NCBI GenBank assembly: GCA_017997315.1
Contig: JAGOFF010000129.1
Location: 1 to 6,483, forward strand
DNA from: Clostridia bacterium
Lineage (GTDB): Bacteria > Bacillota > Clostridia > Saccharofermentanales > UBA5734
Length of the DNA stretch: 6,483 nucleotides
Direction: 5' to 3'
Part shown: positions 1 through 6,075 of the stretch, piece after piece
Layout: the number at the start of each line of letters is the position of its first letter
How positions within the stretch are numbered: the first letter of the stretch is position 1
Notes under the pieces: model-generated
Told to the model about the DNA's origin: nothing
Databases searched by the model: none
The model's input: only the letters and a program-made list of their open reading frames with translations
Position numbers and translations under genes: made by a program

Positions 1-7
1 GCCTGAT

Positions 8-709
8 ATGCCGCGTTCATTCCACATCCTGATCTGTGATGACGATCCGGTCGTGCACGAATCCCTGGGCTTGTATCTCGATGCGGAGAACTTCACGCAT
101 GTCTCCGCCTTTGACGGGATCGCCGCGCTGGAGCGCATCGAGTCCGACCATCCCGACCTCGTCGTTCTCGACCTCATGATGCCTCGGATGAACGGCGCGG
201 ACGTCTGCCGCGAGATCCGCCGCACAAGCAAACTGCCGATCATCATGCTGACCGCAAAAGGCGAAGAGATCGATCGGGTCGTCGGACTGGAACTCGGCGC
301 GGACGACTATATCGTCAAGCCGTTCAGTCCGCGCGAAGTCATCGCCCGCATCAAGGCGGTCCTGCGGAGGATCGCGGAACCCGCGGAGTCCGGTTCGGTG
401 CTTCGTTTCGAGGGGCTGGAGATCAATCTCGACAACTACCAGGTCCGGATCGACGGCCATCCGGTCGCCTGCACGCCGAAAGAGGTCGAAATCCTCCATC
501 TGCTGGCTTCCCATCCGGGCCAGGTCATGGACCGTGAACAGATACTGTCCAAGGTCTGGGGCTACGACTACTTCGGGGACACCCGCACGGTGGACACGCA
601 CATCAAGAGGATCCGGCAGAAAATCTGTCCCGACGGCAGCCCTTGGGGGCTGTACACGGTATACGGGGTCGGCTACAAGTTCGAGATGGCCGGCCGGTCC
701 AAGGGCTGA
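8..709 (+). CDS. OmpR/PhoB-family response regulator
   Basis: Cytoplasmic DNA-binding regulator of a two-component system; the kinase encoded next should phosphorylate it, after which it binds promoters as a dimer. The 233 residues have the normal OmpR-family length. An N-terminal receiver domain (about 5-120) shows the acidic pocket D11-D12, the predicted phosphoacceptor D55 in VVLDLMMPRMNG, the switch threonine T82 in MLTAKG, and the conserved lysine K104 in IVKPFSPRE. A winged-helix domain (about 131-227) has the family signatures CTPKEVEILHLL, WGYDYFGDTRTVDTHIKRIRQK and VYGVGYKFE. ATG at 8 fits the start of the receiver fold, but its ribosome binding site lies outside the window. A TGA at 4-6 could be the stop of a preceding gene, which cannot be checked. 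Resemblance is to the PhoP/PhoB/WalR group. The target genes are unknown, so no symbol is given. Confidence 0.97.
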   Translation: MPRSFHILICDDDPVVHESLGLYLDAENFTHVSAFDGIAALERIESDHPDLVVLDLMMPRMNGADVCREIRRTSKLPIIMLTAKGEEIDRVVGLELGADDYIVKPFSPREVIARIKAVLRRIAEPAESGSVLRFEGLEINLDNYQVRIDGHPVACTPKEVEILHLLASHPGQVMDREQILSKVWGYDYFGDTRTVDTHIKRIRQKICPDGSPWGLYTVYGVGYKFEMAGRSKG

Positions 710-717
710 GGGGCCGG

Positions 718-2511
718 ATGTTCAAAAGCCTGTACCTCCGCAGGACGATCCTGCTGGTTCTTCTTTCCGTGCTCCTGTGCGCCGTGCTGACCGCAGGACT
801 GTATTCGGTGGTGTCGCGGTATGTCTTTGCGGAGATGAAGACCGGTGAGCTCGAGGAAGTCAGCGAGTCGGTCAGCATCCAGGTTGCGCGCTACATGGTC
901 CGTCCGCGGACCACCGAGGAATACGCGTTCATGCAGGACCTGATCACGGGTTTTGCAGGTGCATTCGGAACGAACATCCTGGTGTACGACTACAACGGCC
1001 AGCTCCCCTTCACCGCCATCGACGAGACGGTGACCGGACCTCTGGCGGATCTGATGGCCGCGTTGCAGAACGATCTGTCCGGCATTCTTTCCGGCAATCC
1101 GGGCGGGCGCGTGGAACCTCCGGATTTCGGGCGGTTTGTCGTACTGGGTACACCGGTGGTCGTCAACAACTATATCCTGGGCGCCGTCTTTCTGGTCACG
1201 CCGATGCGGGAGATGACCGCCGCGCTGTCCGGACTGCTGCGGACGCTGCTTCTGTCGTCGCTTGCCAGCGCGTTTCTCATGGTGCTCCCCGCATACTACT
1301 TCTCCAAGAGACTGCTGAATCCGCTCCATGAAATGAAAAACGTCGCGACCGCCCTCTCCAACGGAAATTTTGAAATCCGGGCGAACCGACGGTACCGCGG
1401 GGAGTTCAGCGAGCTGGCCACCGCGTTCAACAACCTGGCGGACAATCTCTCCGACAGCATCGCCGCGCTGTCGCTTGAGAGGACCCGGCTGCGTCAGGTG
1501 ATCGACGGGATCACCGAGGGAATCGTCGCGGTCGACTCCCAAGGAAGGGTCACCCATGTGAATCCCGCTGTCCGCCGGATGTTCGGGGCAGGCGCGCAGG
1601 ATCGGCTGGAACGGCCTTCCGTGATCCCGGATCCCGGAATCTGGACGGACTTCGACCAGGCGATGGCCGGGAATGTCGCCCGTTCGTGGGACATCCCGTA
1701 TGCGGACCGGACGATCCGTGTCTCCGTCACTCCCCTGGTCGACGAAGACGGGACCGCCGCGGGAGCGGTCGGGCTGTTCCGTGACGTCACCGAATCGCAG
1801 CGGCTCGAGCAGACCCGCCGGGACTATGTCGCAAACGTGTCGCACGAAATGCGGACCCCGCTGACCGCGATGCGTGCGCTTGTCGAACCGCTGTCCGACG
1901 GGATGGTCACGGCTGAAGGCGACCGGCAGCGCTACTACGGCATGATTCTGAGCGAAGTCACACGGCTGACCCGGCTCATCAACGATATGCTGGAGCTGTC
2001 CCGTCTGCAGGCCGGCACCGTATCGATGAGCAAGACGGACGAAAGCCTGCGGGATCTGCTGGACGAGGTTGCGGACAAGTACGCGGGGGTCGCCGAGGAA
2101 GCCGGTATCCGCTTCCTCCCGGCGTTTGCGGACCAGCCCGACATACCGGTCCGGATCAACCGGGACCGCATCGTGCAGATTCTGGTCATCCTGCTGGACA
2201 ACGCGGTAAAGTACACCCCCGACGGCGGCGCCATCACGCTGGACTGCGGACGGATGGACGGACGCGCGTTCGTCCGGGTTTCCGACACCGGGATCGGGAT
2301 CTCGCCCGAAGACCTGCCGCATGTCTTTGAACGGTTCTACAAAGCGGACAAGTCGAGGCGGCCGACCTCCGGCACCGGACTCGGACTGTCGATCGCCCGG
2401 GAAATCCTGGATGCTCTGGGCGAGCGGATCACGGTGGAGAGCGCACCGGGCGAGGGCACGGCGTTCACGTTCACCCTCGCGCTCTCTGCGGAGGAGACGG
2501 AGAGTGTCTAG
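718..2511 (+). CDS. Membrane sensor histidine kinase with HAMP and PAS domains
   Basis: Partner kinase of the preceding regulator: it senses a signal, autophosphorylates on histidine and passes the phosphate to the regulator. In the 597-residue product, TM1 spans about 10-34, an extracytoplasmic sensor domain about 35-170, TM2 about 173-196, HAMP about 197-249, and PAS about 256-358 (ITEGIVAVDSQGRVTHVNPA). The H-box is VANVSHEMRTPLTA with H376. The ATPase part has the N-box LLDNAVKYTPDGG (N495), G1 VSDTGIGIS (D523), F-box VFERFYKADKS and G2 SGTGLGLSIA. All catalytic boxes are intact. The layout matches PhoR/ResE/WalK-type kinases. ATG 718 is chosen because GAGGGG (708-713) precedes it and it starts 8 nt after the regulator stop. 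A TTG at 643 would add 25 residues overlapping the regulator. The stimulus is not readable from the sequence. Confidence 0.97.
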   Translation: MFKSLYLRRTILLVLLSVLLCAVLTAGLYSVVSRYVFAEMKTGELEEVSESVSIQVARYMVRPRTTEEYAFMQDLITGFAGAFGTNILVYDYNGQLPFTAIDETVTGPLADLMAALQNDLSGILSGNPGGRVEPPDFGRFVVLGTPVVVNNYILGAVFLVTPMREMTAALSGLLRTLLLSSLASAFLMVLPAYYFSKRLLNPLHEMKNVATALSNGNFEIRANRRYRGEFSELATAFNNLADNLSDSIAALSLERTRLRQVIDGITEGIVAVDSQGRVTHVNPAVRRMFGAGAQDRLERPSVIPDPGIWTDFDQAMAGNVARSWDIPYADRTIRVSVTPLVDEDGTAAGAVGLFRDVTESQRLEQTRRDYVANVSHEMRTPLTAMRALVEPLSDGMVTAEGDRQRYYGMILSEVTRLTRLINDMLELSRLQAGTVSMSKTDESLRDLLDEVADKYAGVAEEAGIRFLPAFADQPDIPVRINRDRIVQILVILLDNAVKYTPDGGAITLDCGRMDGRAFVRVSDTGIGISPEDLPHVFERFYKADKSRRPTSGTGLGLSIAREILDALGERITVESAPGEGTAFTFTLALSAEETESV

Positions 2512-3279
2512 ATGAGTGTGGAAAACAACCGGGAAACCCCGGGCGGGATCCGGATCAATCTGCTGATCGCCCGCAGCGGGCTTTGTTCCCGTCGCGAGGC
2601 GGATGCCTGGATCTCGGCCGGCCGGGTGACGGTGAACGGGAGGCCTGCCATCCCAGGGGACCGCGCGGACCGGCCCGAAGATGTCCGGGTGGACGGACGG
2701 CCTCTGCCGGCCTCGGCTCCGCCTCTGGTCCTTGCGCTCAACAAACCGGTCGGGATCATCTGTACGACCGACCGCCGCGTCAACGACAACGTGATCGACT
2801 ACCTTGCCTGGCCGGAAAGGATCTTTCCGATCGGGCGGCTGGACCGCGACTCCCATGGCCTGTTGCTGCTGACCAACGACGGGAGCCTGGTCAATCCCAT
2901 CCTCCGCGCCTCGAGTGCGCACGAGAAGGAGTACCGCGTCCGGGTGGACCGTCCGTATCCCGATCCATTTCTCCGAACCATGGCTTCCGGCGTGCGGATC
3001 CTGGACCGGATGACCCTGCCCTGCCGGACGGTGCGCACCGGTCCGGATACATTCCGGATCATTTTGCATCAGGGATTGAACCGCCAGATCCGAAGGATGT
3101 GCGAACAGCTCGGATACGGGGTCCTGGACCTGGAGCGCGTCCGCATCATGAACATCTCTCTGGGCAGCCTGCGGCCGGGACAGACGCGGCCGCTGACCTA
3201 CAAGGAGGTGCGGGACCTCCGGGCGCTGTTGGACCGTGCGCCGTCCGGATCCGATGAACCGGGAGAGGACGAGGATTGA
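2512..3279 (+). CDS. rluF: 23S rRNA pseudouridine synthase, RluF type
   Basis: RsuA/RluB/RluF-family enzyme that isomerises a uridine to pseudouridine in 23S rRNA; E. coli RluF acts mainly on U2604. The 255-residue protein has an N-terminal S4 RNA-binding domain (about 13-70, IRINLLIARSGLCSRREAD) and a catalytic domain. The catalytic aspartate is D111 in IFPIGRLDRDSHGLLLLTNDG. The motifs HEKEYRVRVDRP (137-148), GLNRQIRRMCEQLGY (188-202) and LERVRIMNISLGSL (207-220) are closer to RluF than to RluB or RsuA as I remember those families. The C-terminus is short (ends DEPGEDED) and lacks the long basic tail of E. coli RluF. The ATG directly follows the kinase TAG with no spacer, and GGAG at 2499-2502 lies inside the kinase gene, so translation is probably coupled. 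The family is firm; the exact target base is inferred. Confidence 0.92.
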   Translation: MSVENNRETPGGIRINLLIARSGLCSRREADAWISAGRVTVNGRPAIPGDRADRPEDVRVDGRPLPASAPPLVLALNKPVGIICTTDRRVNDNVIDYLAWPERIFPIGRLDRDSHGLLLLTNDGSLVNPILRASSAHEKEYRVRVDRPYPDPFLRTMASGVRILDRMTLPCRTVRTGPDTFRIILHQGLNRQIRRMCEQLGYGVLDLERVRIMNISLGSLRPGQTRPLTYKEVRDLRALLDRAPSGSDEPGEDED

Positions 3280-3303
3280 TTCCTGCCGATCCGTCGCCTC
3301 TCC
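3262..3303 (+). terminator. Long imperfect hairpin across the rluF stop codon
   Basis: The arms are 3262-3276 and 3289-3303. They form 14 base pairs with single-base bulges at A3269 and G3293 and a 12-nt loop (3277-3288); the rluF TGA (3277-3279) lies in the loop. The outermost seven pairs are GGAGAGG/CCTCTCC. No T-tract follows, so this is not a classical intrinsic terminator. It could still reduce read-through into ddl, or protect the 3' end of the upstream message. The pairing is seen directly; the function is inferred. Confidence 0.4.
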
Positions 3304-3304
3304 G

Positions 3305-3313
3305 TGATAGAAT
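3305..3313 (+). promoter_or_regulatory. Extended -10 promoter of ddl
   Basis: TGATAGAAT gives a TG-N extended -10 and a hexamer matching TATAAT at 5 of 6 positions. No good -35 is seen; the best is TGCCGA at 3284-3289 with an 18-nt spacer, which is poor. This is acceptable for extended -10 promoters. The predicted transcript would start near 3320 and have a leader of about 25 nt. The motif begins two bases after the hairpin at the rluF end, suggesting that ddl has its own promoter. Confidence 0.6.
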
Positions 3314-3334
3314 ATTCCCCATCAGACCTGTTTC

Positions 3335-3340
3335 GGAGGT
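3335..3340 (+). promoter_or_regulatory. Shine-Dalgarno of ddl
   Basis: GGAGGT with 4 nt to ATG 3345. It fixes the ddl start and rules out an upstream in-frame TTG at 3276, which overlaps the rluF stop and would add 23 residues absent from the family. Confidence 0.85.
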
Positions 3341-3344
3341 TCCC

Positions 3345-4403
3345 ATGAACATCACAGTCTTGGCCGGCGGTCTCAGTCATGAACGCGATGTCTCGATGTC
3401 CTCGGGCAGTCAGATCGCCAACGCCCTGCGCAAGGCGGGACACCGGGTGCTCCTTGTCGACGCCTATCTGGGTCTGACGGACGAAGCGTATTCCGACAAT
3501 CCACGCCAGCTTTTCCTCGGCGAGGAGGACGGACGTCCGTACACCTACACCATCCCGGCGGTGGAGCCCGATCTGGAGGCGCTGCGCGCGGCGGCCGGCA
3601 ACGGGCGGGCGCTGTTGGGACGGCATGTCCTGGATGCCTGCCGGTCGGCGGACATCGTCTTTCTGGGTCTTCACGGCGGCATGGGCGAGGACGGAAAAAT
3701 CCAGGCGACCCTCGAGACGCTGGGCATTCGGTATACCGGTTCCTCCTACGACGGATGTCTGCTTGCGATGGACAAGGATCTTTCCAAGAACCTGATGCGT
3801 CTGGCCGGCGAACGGACGCCCGACTGGGCGGTGGTCGAAGAGGGAGACTCCCCGGAGACCGTGCGTTCAAAGACCGCGCCCATCGGCTTCCCGTGCGTGG
3901 TGAAGCCGTGCAACAACGGCTCCAGCATCGGGGTCAGCATGGCGGACGGTCCGGAGGCGTTCGGGGCGGCTCTGCGCGATGCGCTCCGACTGGAGTCGAA
4001 GGTGCTCGTGGAGCGGAAGATCGAAGGTCGGGAATTCTCCGTCGGCGTGCTCGGCGGTGTCGCATTGCCGGTGATCGAAATCATCCCCCGGCAGGGTTTC
4101 TATGATTATGCGAACAAATACCAGTCGGACGGAGCGGACGAGATCTGCCCGGCGGATCTGCCGGATGATACGGCGCGCACCCTGCAGGAGTCGGCGGTGC
4201 ATGTGGGGCGCCTCCTGCGGGTGGGCGACTATTATCGGGTCGACTACATGATGGGTCCGGACGGTTCTCTCTATTGTCTGGAGGCGAACACCCTGCCCGG
4301 CATGACGCCGACCAGTCTGATTCCCCAGGAGGCCGCCGCGATCGGGATCACTTACGTGGATCTCTGCGACCGGATCGTCCGGCTTGCGATGGACCGTCCG
4401 TAG
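3345..4403 (+). CDS. ddl: D-alanine--D-alanine ligase
   Basis: Cytoplasmic ATP-grasp enzyme joining two D-alanines to give the D-Ala-D-Ala end of peptidoglycan precursors. The 352 residues are typical in length. The N-terminal part has VLAGGLSHERDVSMSSG, with E13 as the expected D-Ala-binding glutamate, and HGGMGEDGKIQ (110-120). The ATP-grasp part shows TGSSYDGCLLAMDKDLSK, VVKPCNNGSSIGVS (185-198), ERKIEGREFSVGV, the omega-loop region GFYDYANKYQ (251-260), DYYRVDYMM and the metal-binding segment LEANTLPGMTPTSLIP (312-327). Y259 in the NKY motif suggests D-Ala-D-Ala rather than D-Ala-D-Lac specificity, where Phe is usual; this is a family-based inference. It has its own promoter and faces murF, whose product uses the dipeptide. 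All expected motifs are present. Confidence 0.97.
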   Translation: MNITVLAGGLSHERDVSMSSGSQIANALRKAGHRVLLVDAYLGLTDEAYSDNPRQLFLGEEDGRPYTYTIPAVEPDLEALRAAAGNGRALLGRHVLDACRSADIVFLGLHGGMGEDGKIQATLETLGIRYTGSSYDGCLLAMDKDLSKNLMRLAGERTPDWAVVEEGDSPETVRSKTAPIGFPCVVKPCNNGSSIGVSMADGPEAFGAALRDALRLESKVLVERKIEGREFSVGVLGGVALPVIEIIPRQGFYDYANKYQSDGADEICPADLPDDTARTLQESAVHVGRLLRVGDYYRVDYMMGPDGSLYCLEANTLPGMTPTSLIPQEAAAIGITYVDLCDRIVRLAMDRP

Positions 4404-4404
4404 A

Positions 4405-4417
4405 GGCGGTATCCGCC
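4405..4417. terminator. Small hairpin in the ddl/murF convergent gap
   Basis: GGCGG (4405-4409) and CCGCC (4413-4417) pair around a TAT loop and fill nearly the whole 15-nt gap between the two stop codons. The position suits a shared bidirectional terminator. Neither strand has a proper T-tract (GTTATT on plus), and a 3-nt loop is tight, so the call is weak. Confidence 0.35.
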
Positions 4418-4418
4418 G

Positions 4419-5849
4419 TTATTCCTCCAGATCCTTCTCGTCTCCGGACACCAGTGCGCGGGCGAGCCGGTCCGCATGCATACCGCGCGATCCTTTCACC
4501 AGAATGACGTCCCCTTCCGCGATGGATCCGGCCAGATGCGCATATGCCTCGGCCAGCGTGGAAAACGCCTGGACGGGCGTGCGGGAGGATCCGTCGGATT
4601 TTCCTCTGCAGGCTTCTTCCGCGCCTTCGAGGATCCATCCCGCCATCGTCCCGATCGCCACCAGTTCATCGACGCCTTGTTCCACTGCGAAACGGCCGGC
4701 GTCCCGATGGGCGGACCGGGCATGGTCCCCCAGTTCGTACATGTCCGCCAGCACCGCGATGCGCCGGCCGGAGGCATTCGTGGCGGCCAGGACCTCCAGT
4801 CCGCTCCGGACGGAGTCCGGGCTGGCGTTGTAGGAGTCGTCGATCACTTTGAGTCCACGCCCCTCACGCACCTGCTGCCGCAGGGCTGCCCCCCGGTAAT
4901 CCTTCATGCCTTCGGCGCTCGAGCGAGGCGGGATTCCCAGACTGTCCGCCACTGCGGCGGCGGCAAGCGCGTTCCGCACATGATGCATGCCGGTGACCGG
5001 CAGGACGATCCCGGTCTCCCCCGCGGGGTGAATCAGCGTAAACGACGTCCTCCCCTCTCCGGTCCGGACATCCGCCGCGCGGTATCCGCACCAGGGCGCG
5101 TTCCCGAACCAGACCGTCGGAACGCGTGTCTTCCCGCGCAACGCCGCCAGCAGCGGATCGTCCCCGTTGAGGAACAAGGTACCGCCCTGCGACGGGAAAC
5201 CATCGGTAATGCTGAGTTTCTCGTTGCGGATCGCTTCGCGTGTCTTGAAAAATTCGATATGCGATATGCCGATGTTGGTGACGACCGCATGCGTCGGGGC
5301 TGCCAGCGAGGTCAGCAGCGCGATCTCCCCGACTCCGGAGGTCCCCATCTCGACCACGGCAGCGGTATGGCTGCGTTCCAGGCCGAAGAGCGTCATGGGC
5401 AGCCCGATTTCGTTATTGAAGTTCCCTTTGGTCCGCAACACCTTGAAACCCGGAGCCAGCGCGTCCGCAATCATTTCCTTGGTGCTGGTTTTCCCGACGC
5501 TTCCTGTGACTCCGACCACCGGAAGGTCGAACCGGGAACGGTAAGCCGCGGACAGCAGCTGAAGCGCACGGATCGTGTCGTCCACACGGATCCATCCGGC
5601 GGAACCGATACCGGTTTCAGCGTCCGGACCCGTTTCCCGGGAGGAGAGGGTTGCCGCCGCTCCGGAACGCAGGGCTTGAGGGATAAACGCATGTGCGTCA
5701 AACCGCGCGCCGATGATCGGGACAAAGAGCGATCCAGGCTCGACGGACCGGCTGTCCGTACAGACGGAGCCGACCTTGTCGTCCGGGTCGCCCCGCAGCA
5801 GGCGGCCGTTGGTCGCCTCGGCGATCTCTCGGAGTGTGATGGGTTCCAT
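4419..5849 (-). CDS. murF: UDP-N-acetylmuramoyl-tripeptide--D-alanyl-D-alanine ligase
   Basis: Last cytoplasmic Mur ligase: an ATP-dependent enzyme that adds D-Ala-D-Ala to UDP-MurNAc-tripeptide, giving the pentapeptide precursor. The 476 residues are slightly longer than the usual 450-460. The N-terminal substrate-binding domain (about 1-108) has CTDSRSVEPGSLFVP (TDSR 31-34). The central ATPase domain has the P-loop GVTGSVGKTSTK (113-124, K120), TKGNFNNEIGLPMTL, VVEMGTSGVGEI and TNIGISHIEFF. The HHVRNALAAAAV (289-300) and DDSYNASPDS (337-346) motifs follow, then the C-terminal domain with GRRIAVLADMYELG and ILVKGSRGMHADRL. GNFNNEIG and DDSYNASP mark MurF rather than MurE. ATG at 5849 is chosen because AAAGGA sits 8 nt upstream and the fold starts at METs usual place; a 43-residue upstream extension looks noncoding. 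It is convergent with ddl. Confidence 0.97.
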   Translation of the reverse strand: MEPITLREIAEATNGRLLRGDPDDKVGSVCTDSRSVEPGSLFVPIIGARFDAHAFIPQALRSGAAATLSSRETGPDAETGIGSAGWIRVDDTIRALQLLSAAYRSRFDLPVVGVTGSVGKTSTKEMIADALAPGFKVLRTKGNFNNEIGLPMTLFGLERSHTAAVVEMGTSGVGEIALLTSLAAPTHAVVTNIGISHIEFFKTREAIRNEKLSITDGFPSQGGTLFLNGDDPLLAALRGKTRVPTVWFGNAPWCGYRAADVRTGEGRTSFTLIHPAGETGIVLPVTGMHHVRNALAAAAVADSLGIPPRSSAEGMKDYRGAALRQQVREGRGLKVIDDSYNASPDSVRSGLEVLAATNASGRRIAVLADMYELGDHARSAHRDAGRFAVEQGVDELVAIGTMAGWILEGAEEACRGKSDGSSRTPVQAFSTLAEAYAHLAGSIAEGDVILVKGSRGMHADRLARALVSGDEKDLEE

Positions 5850-5857
5850 GAACGCTG

Positions 5858-5863
5858 TCCTTT
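5858..5863 (-). promoter_or_regulatory. Shine-Dalgarno of murF
   Basis: AAAGGA on the minus strand, 8 nt before ATG 5849. It decides the start against a longer reading that would begin at 5978, upstream of the predicted promoter. Confidence 0.75.
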
Positions 5864-5864
5864 C

Positions 5865-5894
5865 GCCTGGGCCGGCCGCGGCGGGCCGGCAGGC
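5865..5894 (-). promoter_or_regulatory. GC-rich stem-loop next to the murF ribosome binding site
   Basis: On the minus strand, GCCTG pairs with CAGGC and CCGGCC with GGCCGG, giving 11 GC-rich pairs with a CC bulge (5870-5871) and the loop CGCCGC. The stem ends 1 nt before the AAAGGA ribosome binding site. It may influence ribosome access or arise simply from GC-rich DNA; regulation is inferred. Confidence 0.35.
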
Positions 5895-5904
5895 CTGAAC
5901 GGAT

Positions 5905-5925
5905 AAAAAAAGCGGCAATGGCCGC
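5905..5925 (-). terminator. Terminator-like hairpin plus T-tract in the murF leader
   Basis: Minus strand: GCGGC (5925-5921), loop CATT, GCCGC (5916-5912), followed directly by seven T (5911-5905). This has the form of a compact intrinsic terminator. It lies downstream of the predicted murF promoter and upstream of the start codon, beginning about 3 nt after the expected transcription start. It could be an attenuator, or the end of a transcript arriving from upstream on this strand. The stem has only 5 pairs, so strength is uncertain. Confidence 0.5.
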
Positions 5926-5934
5926 AACACGTAT

Positions 5935-5943
5935 ATTTTATCA
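5935..5943 (-). promoter_or_regulatory. Extended -10 promoter of murF
   Basis: Minus strand TGATAAAAT: a TG-N extended -10 and a 5 of 6 match to TATAAT. A partial -35, TTGCGG (5965-5960), sits at a long 19-nt spacing. The predicted start is near 5928, giving a leader of about 80 nt. No other -10-like sequence is seen in the GC-rich stretch down to the ATG, so murF transcripts should pass through the terminator-like hairpin. Confidence 0.6.
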
Positions 5944-6069
5944 TATCCGCCCCGGCTTCCCGCAACCGCGCTGGCCACGCGGCCTCAATTCTCCGTTTTG
6001 TGCAAACCCGGAGCCTAGTTTTCTCCCTGCCGATCCGGGAACTGCAGGCCAGTCCCACGCGCGCGGGTA

Positions 6070-6075
6070 TATAAT
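6070..6075 (+). promoter_or_regulatory. Perfect TATAAT box with adjacent near-palindrome
   Basis: TATAAT matches the -10 consensus fully, but there is no TG extension and no recognisable -35 at 16-19 nt. Just upstream, CCCACGC/GCGCGGG (6054-6067) is a 14-bp palindrome with one mismatch, placed like an operator over the spacer and -35 area. Alone, a TATAAT in a more AT-rich stretch is weak evidence. Confidence 0.3.

Noticed and set aside
643..717. TTG start adding 25 residues to the histidine kinase
   Set aside because: It overlaps the regulator's conserved end, has no ribosome binding site, and the extra residues are not membrane-like. ATG 718 has GAGGGG upstream and starts just before TM1.
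673..3069. 798-codon open frame on the minus strand opposite the kinase and rluF
   Set aside because: It lies entirely opposite well-supported genes. Its peptide is rich in Arg, Gly, Pro, Asp and His with no motif, as expected for the complement of GC-rich codons.
3345..4403. Ddl as a D-Ala-D-Lac (vancomycin-resistance type) ligase
   Set aside because: The omega-loop region reads YDYANKY with Tyr at the specificity position and the rest is like housekeeping Ddl. No vanH- or vanX-like gene lies nearby.
5850..5978. 43-residue N-terminal extension of MurF
   Set aside because: It would start upstream of the predicted promoter and run through the hairpin and T-tract. ATG 5849 has a proper ribosome binding site and matches the usual MurF N-terminus.
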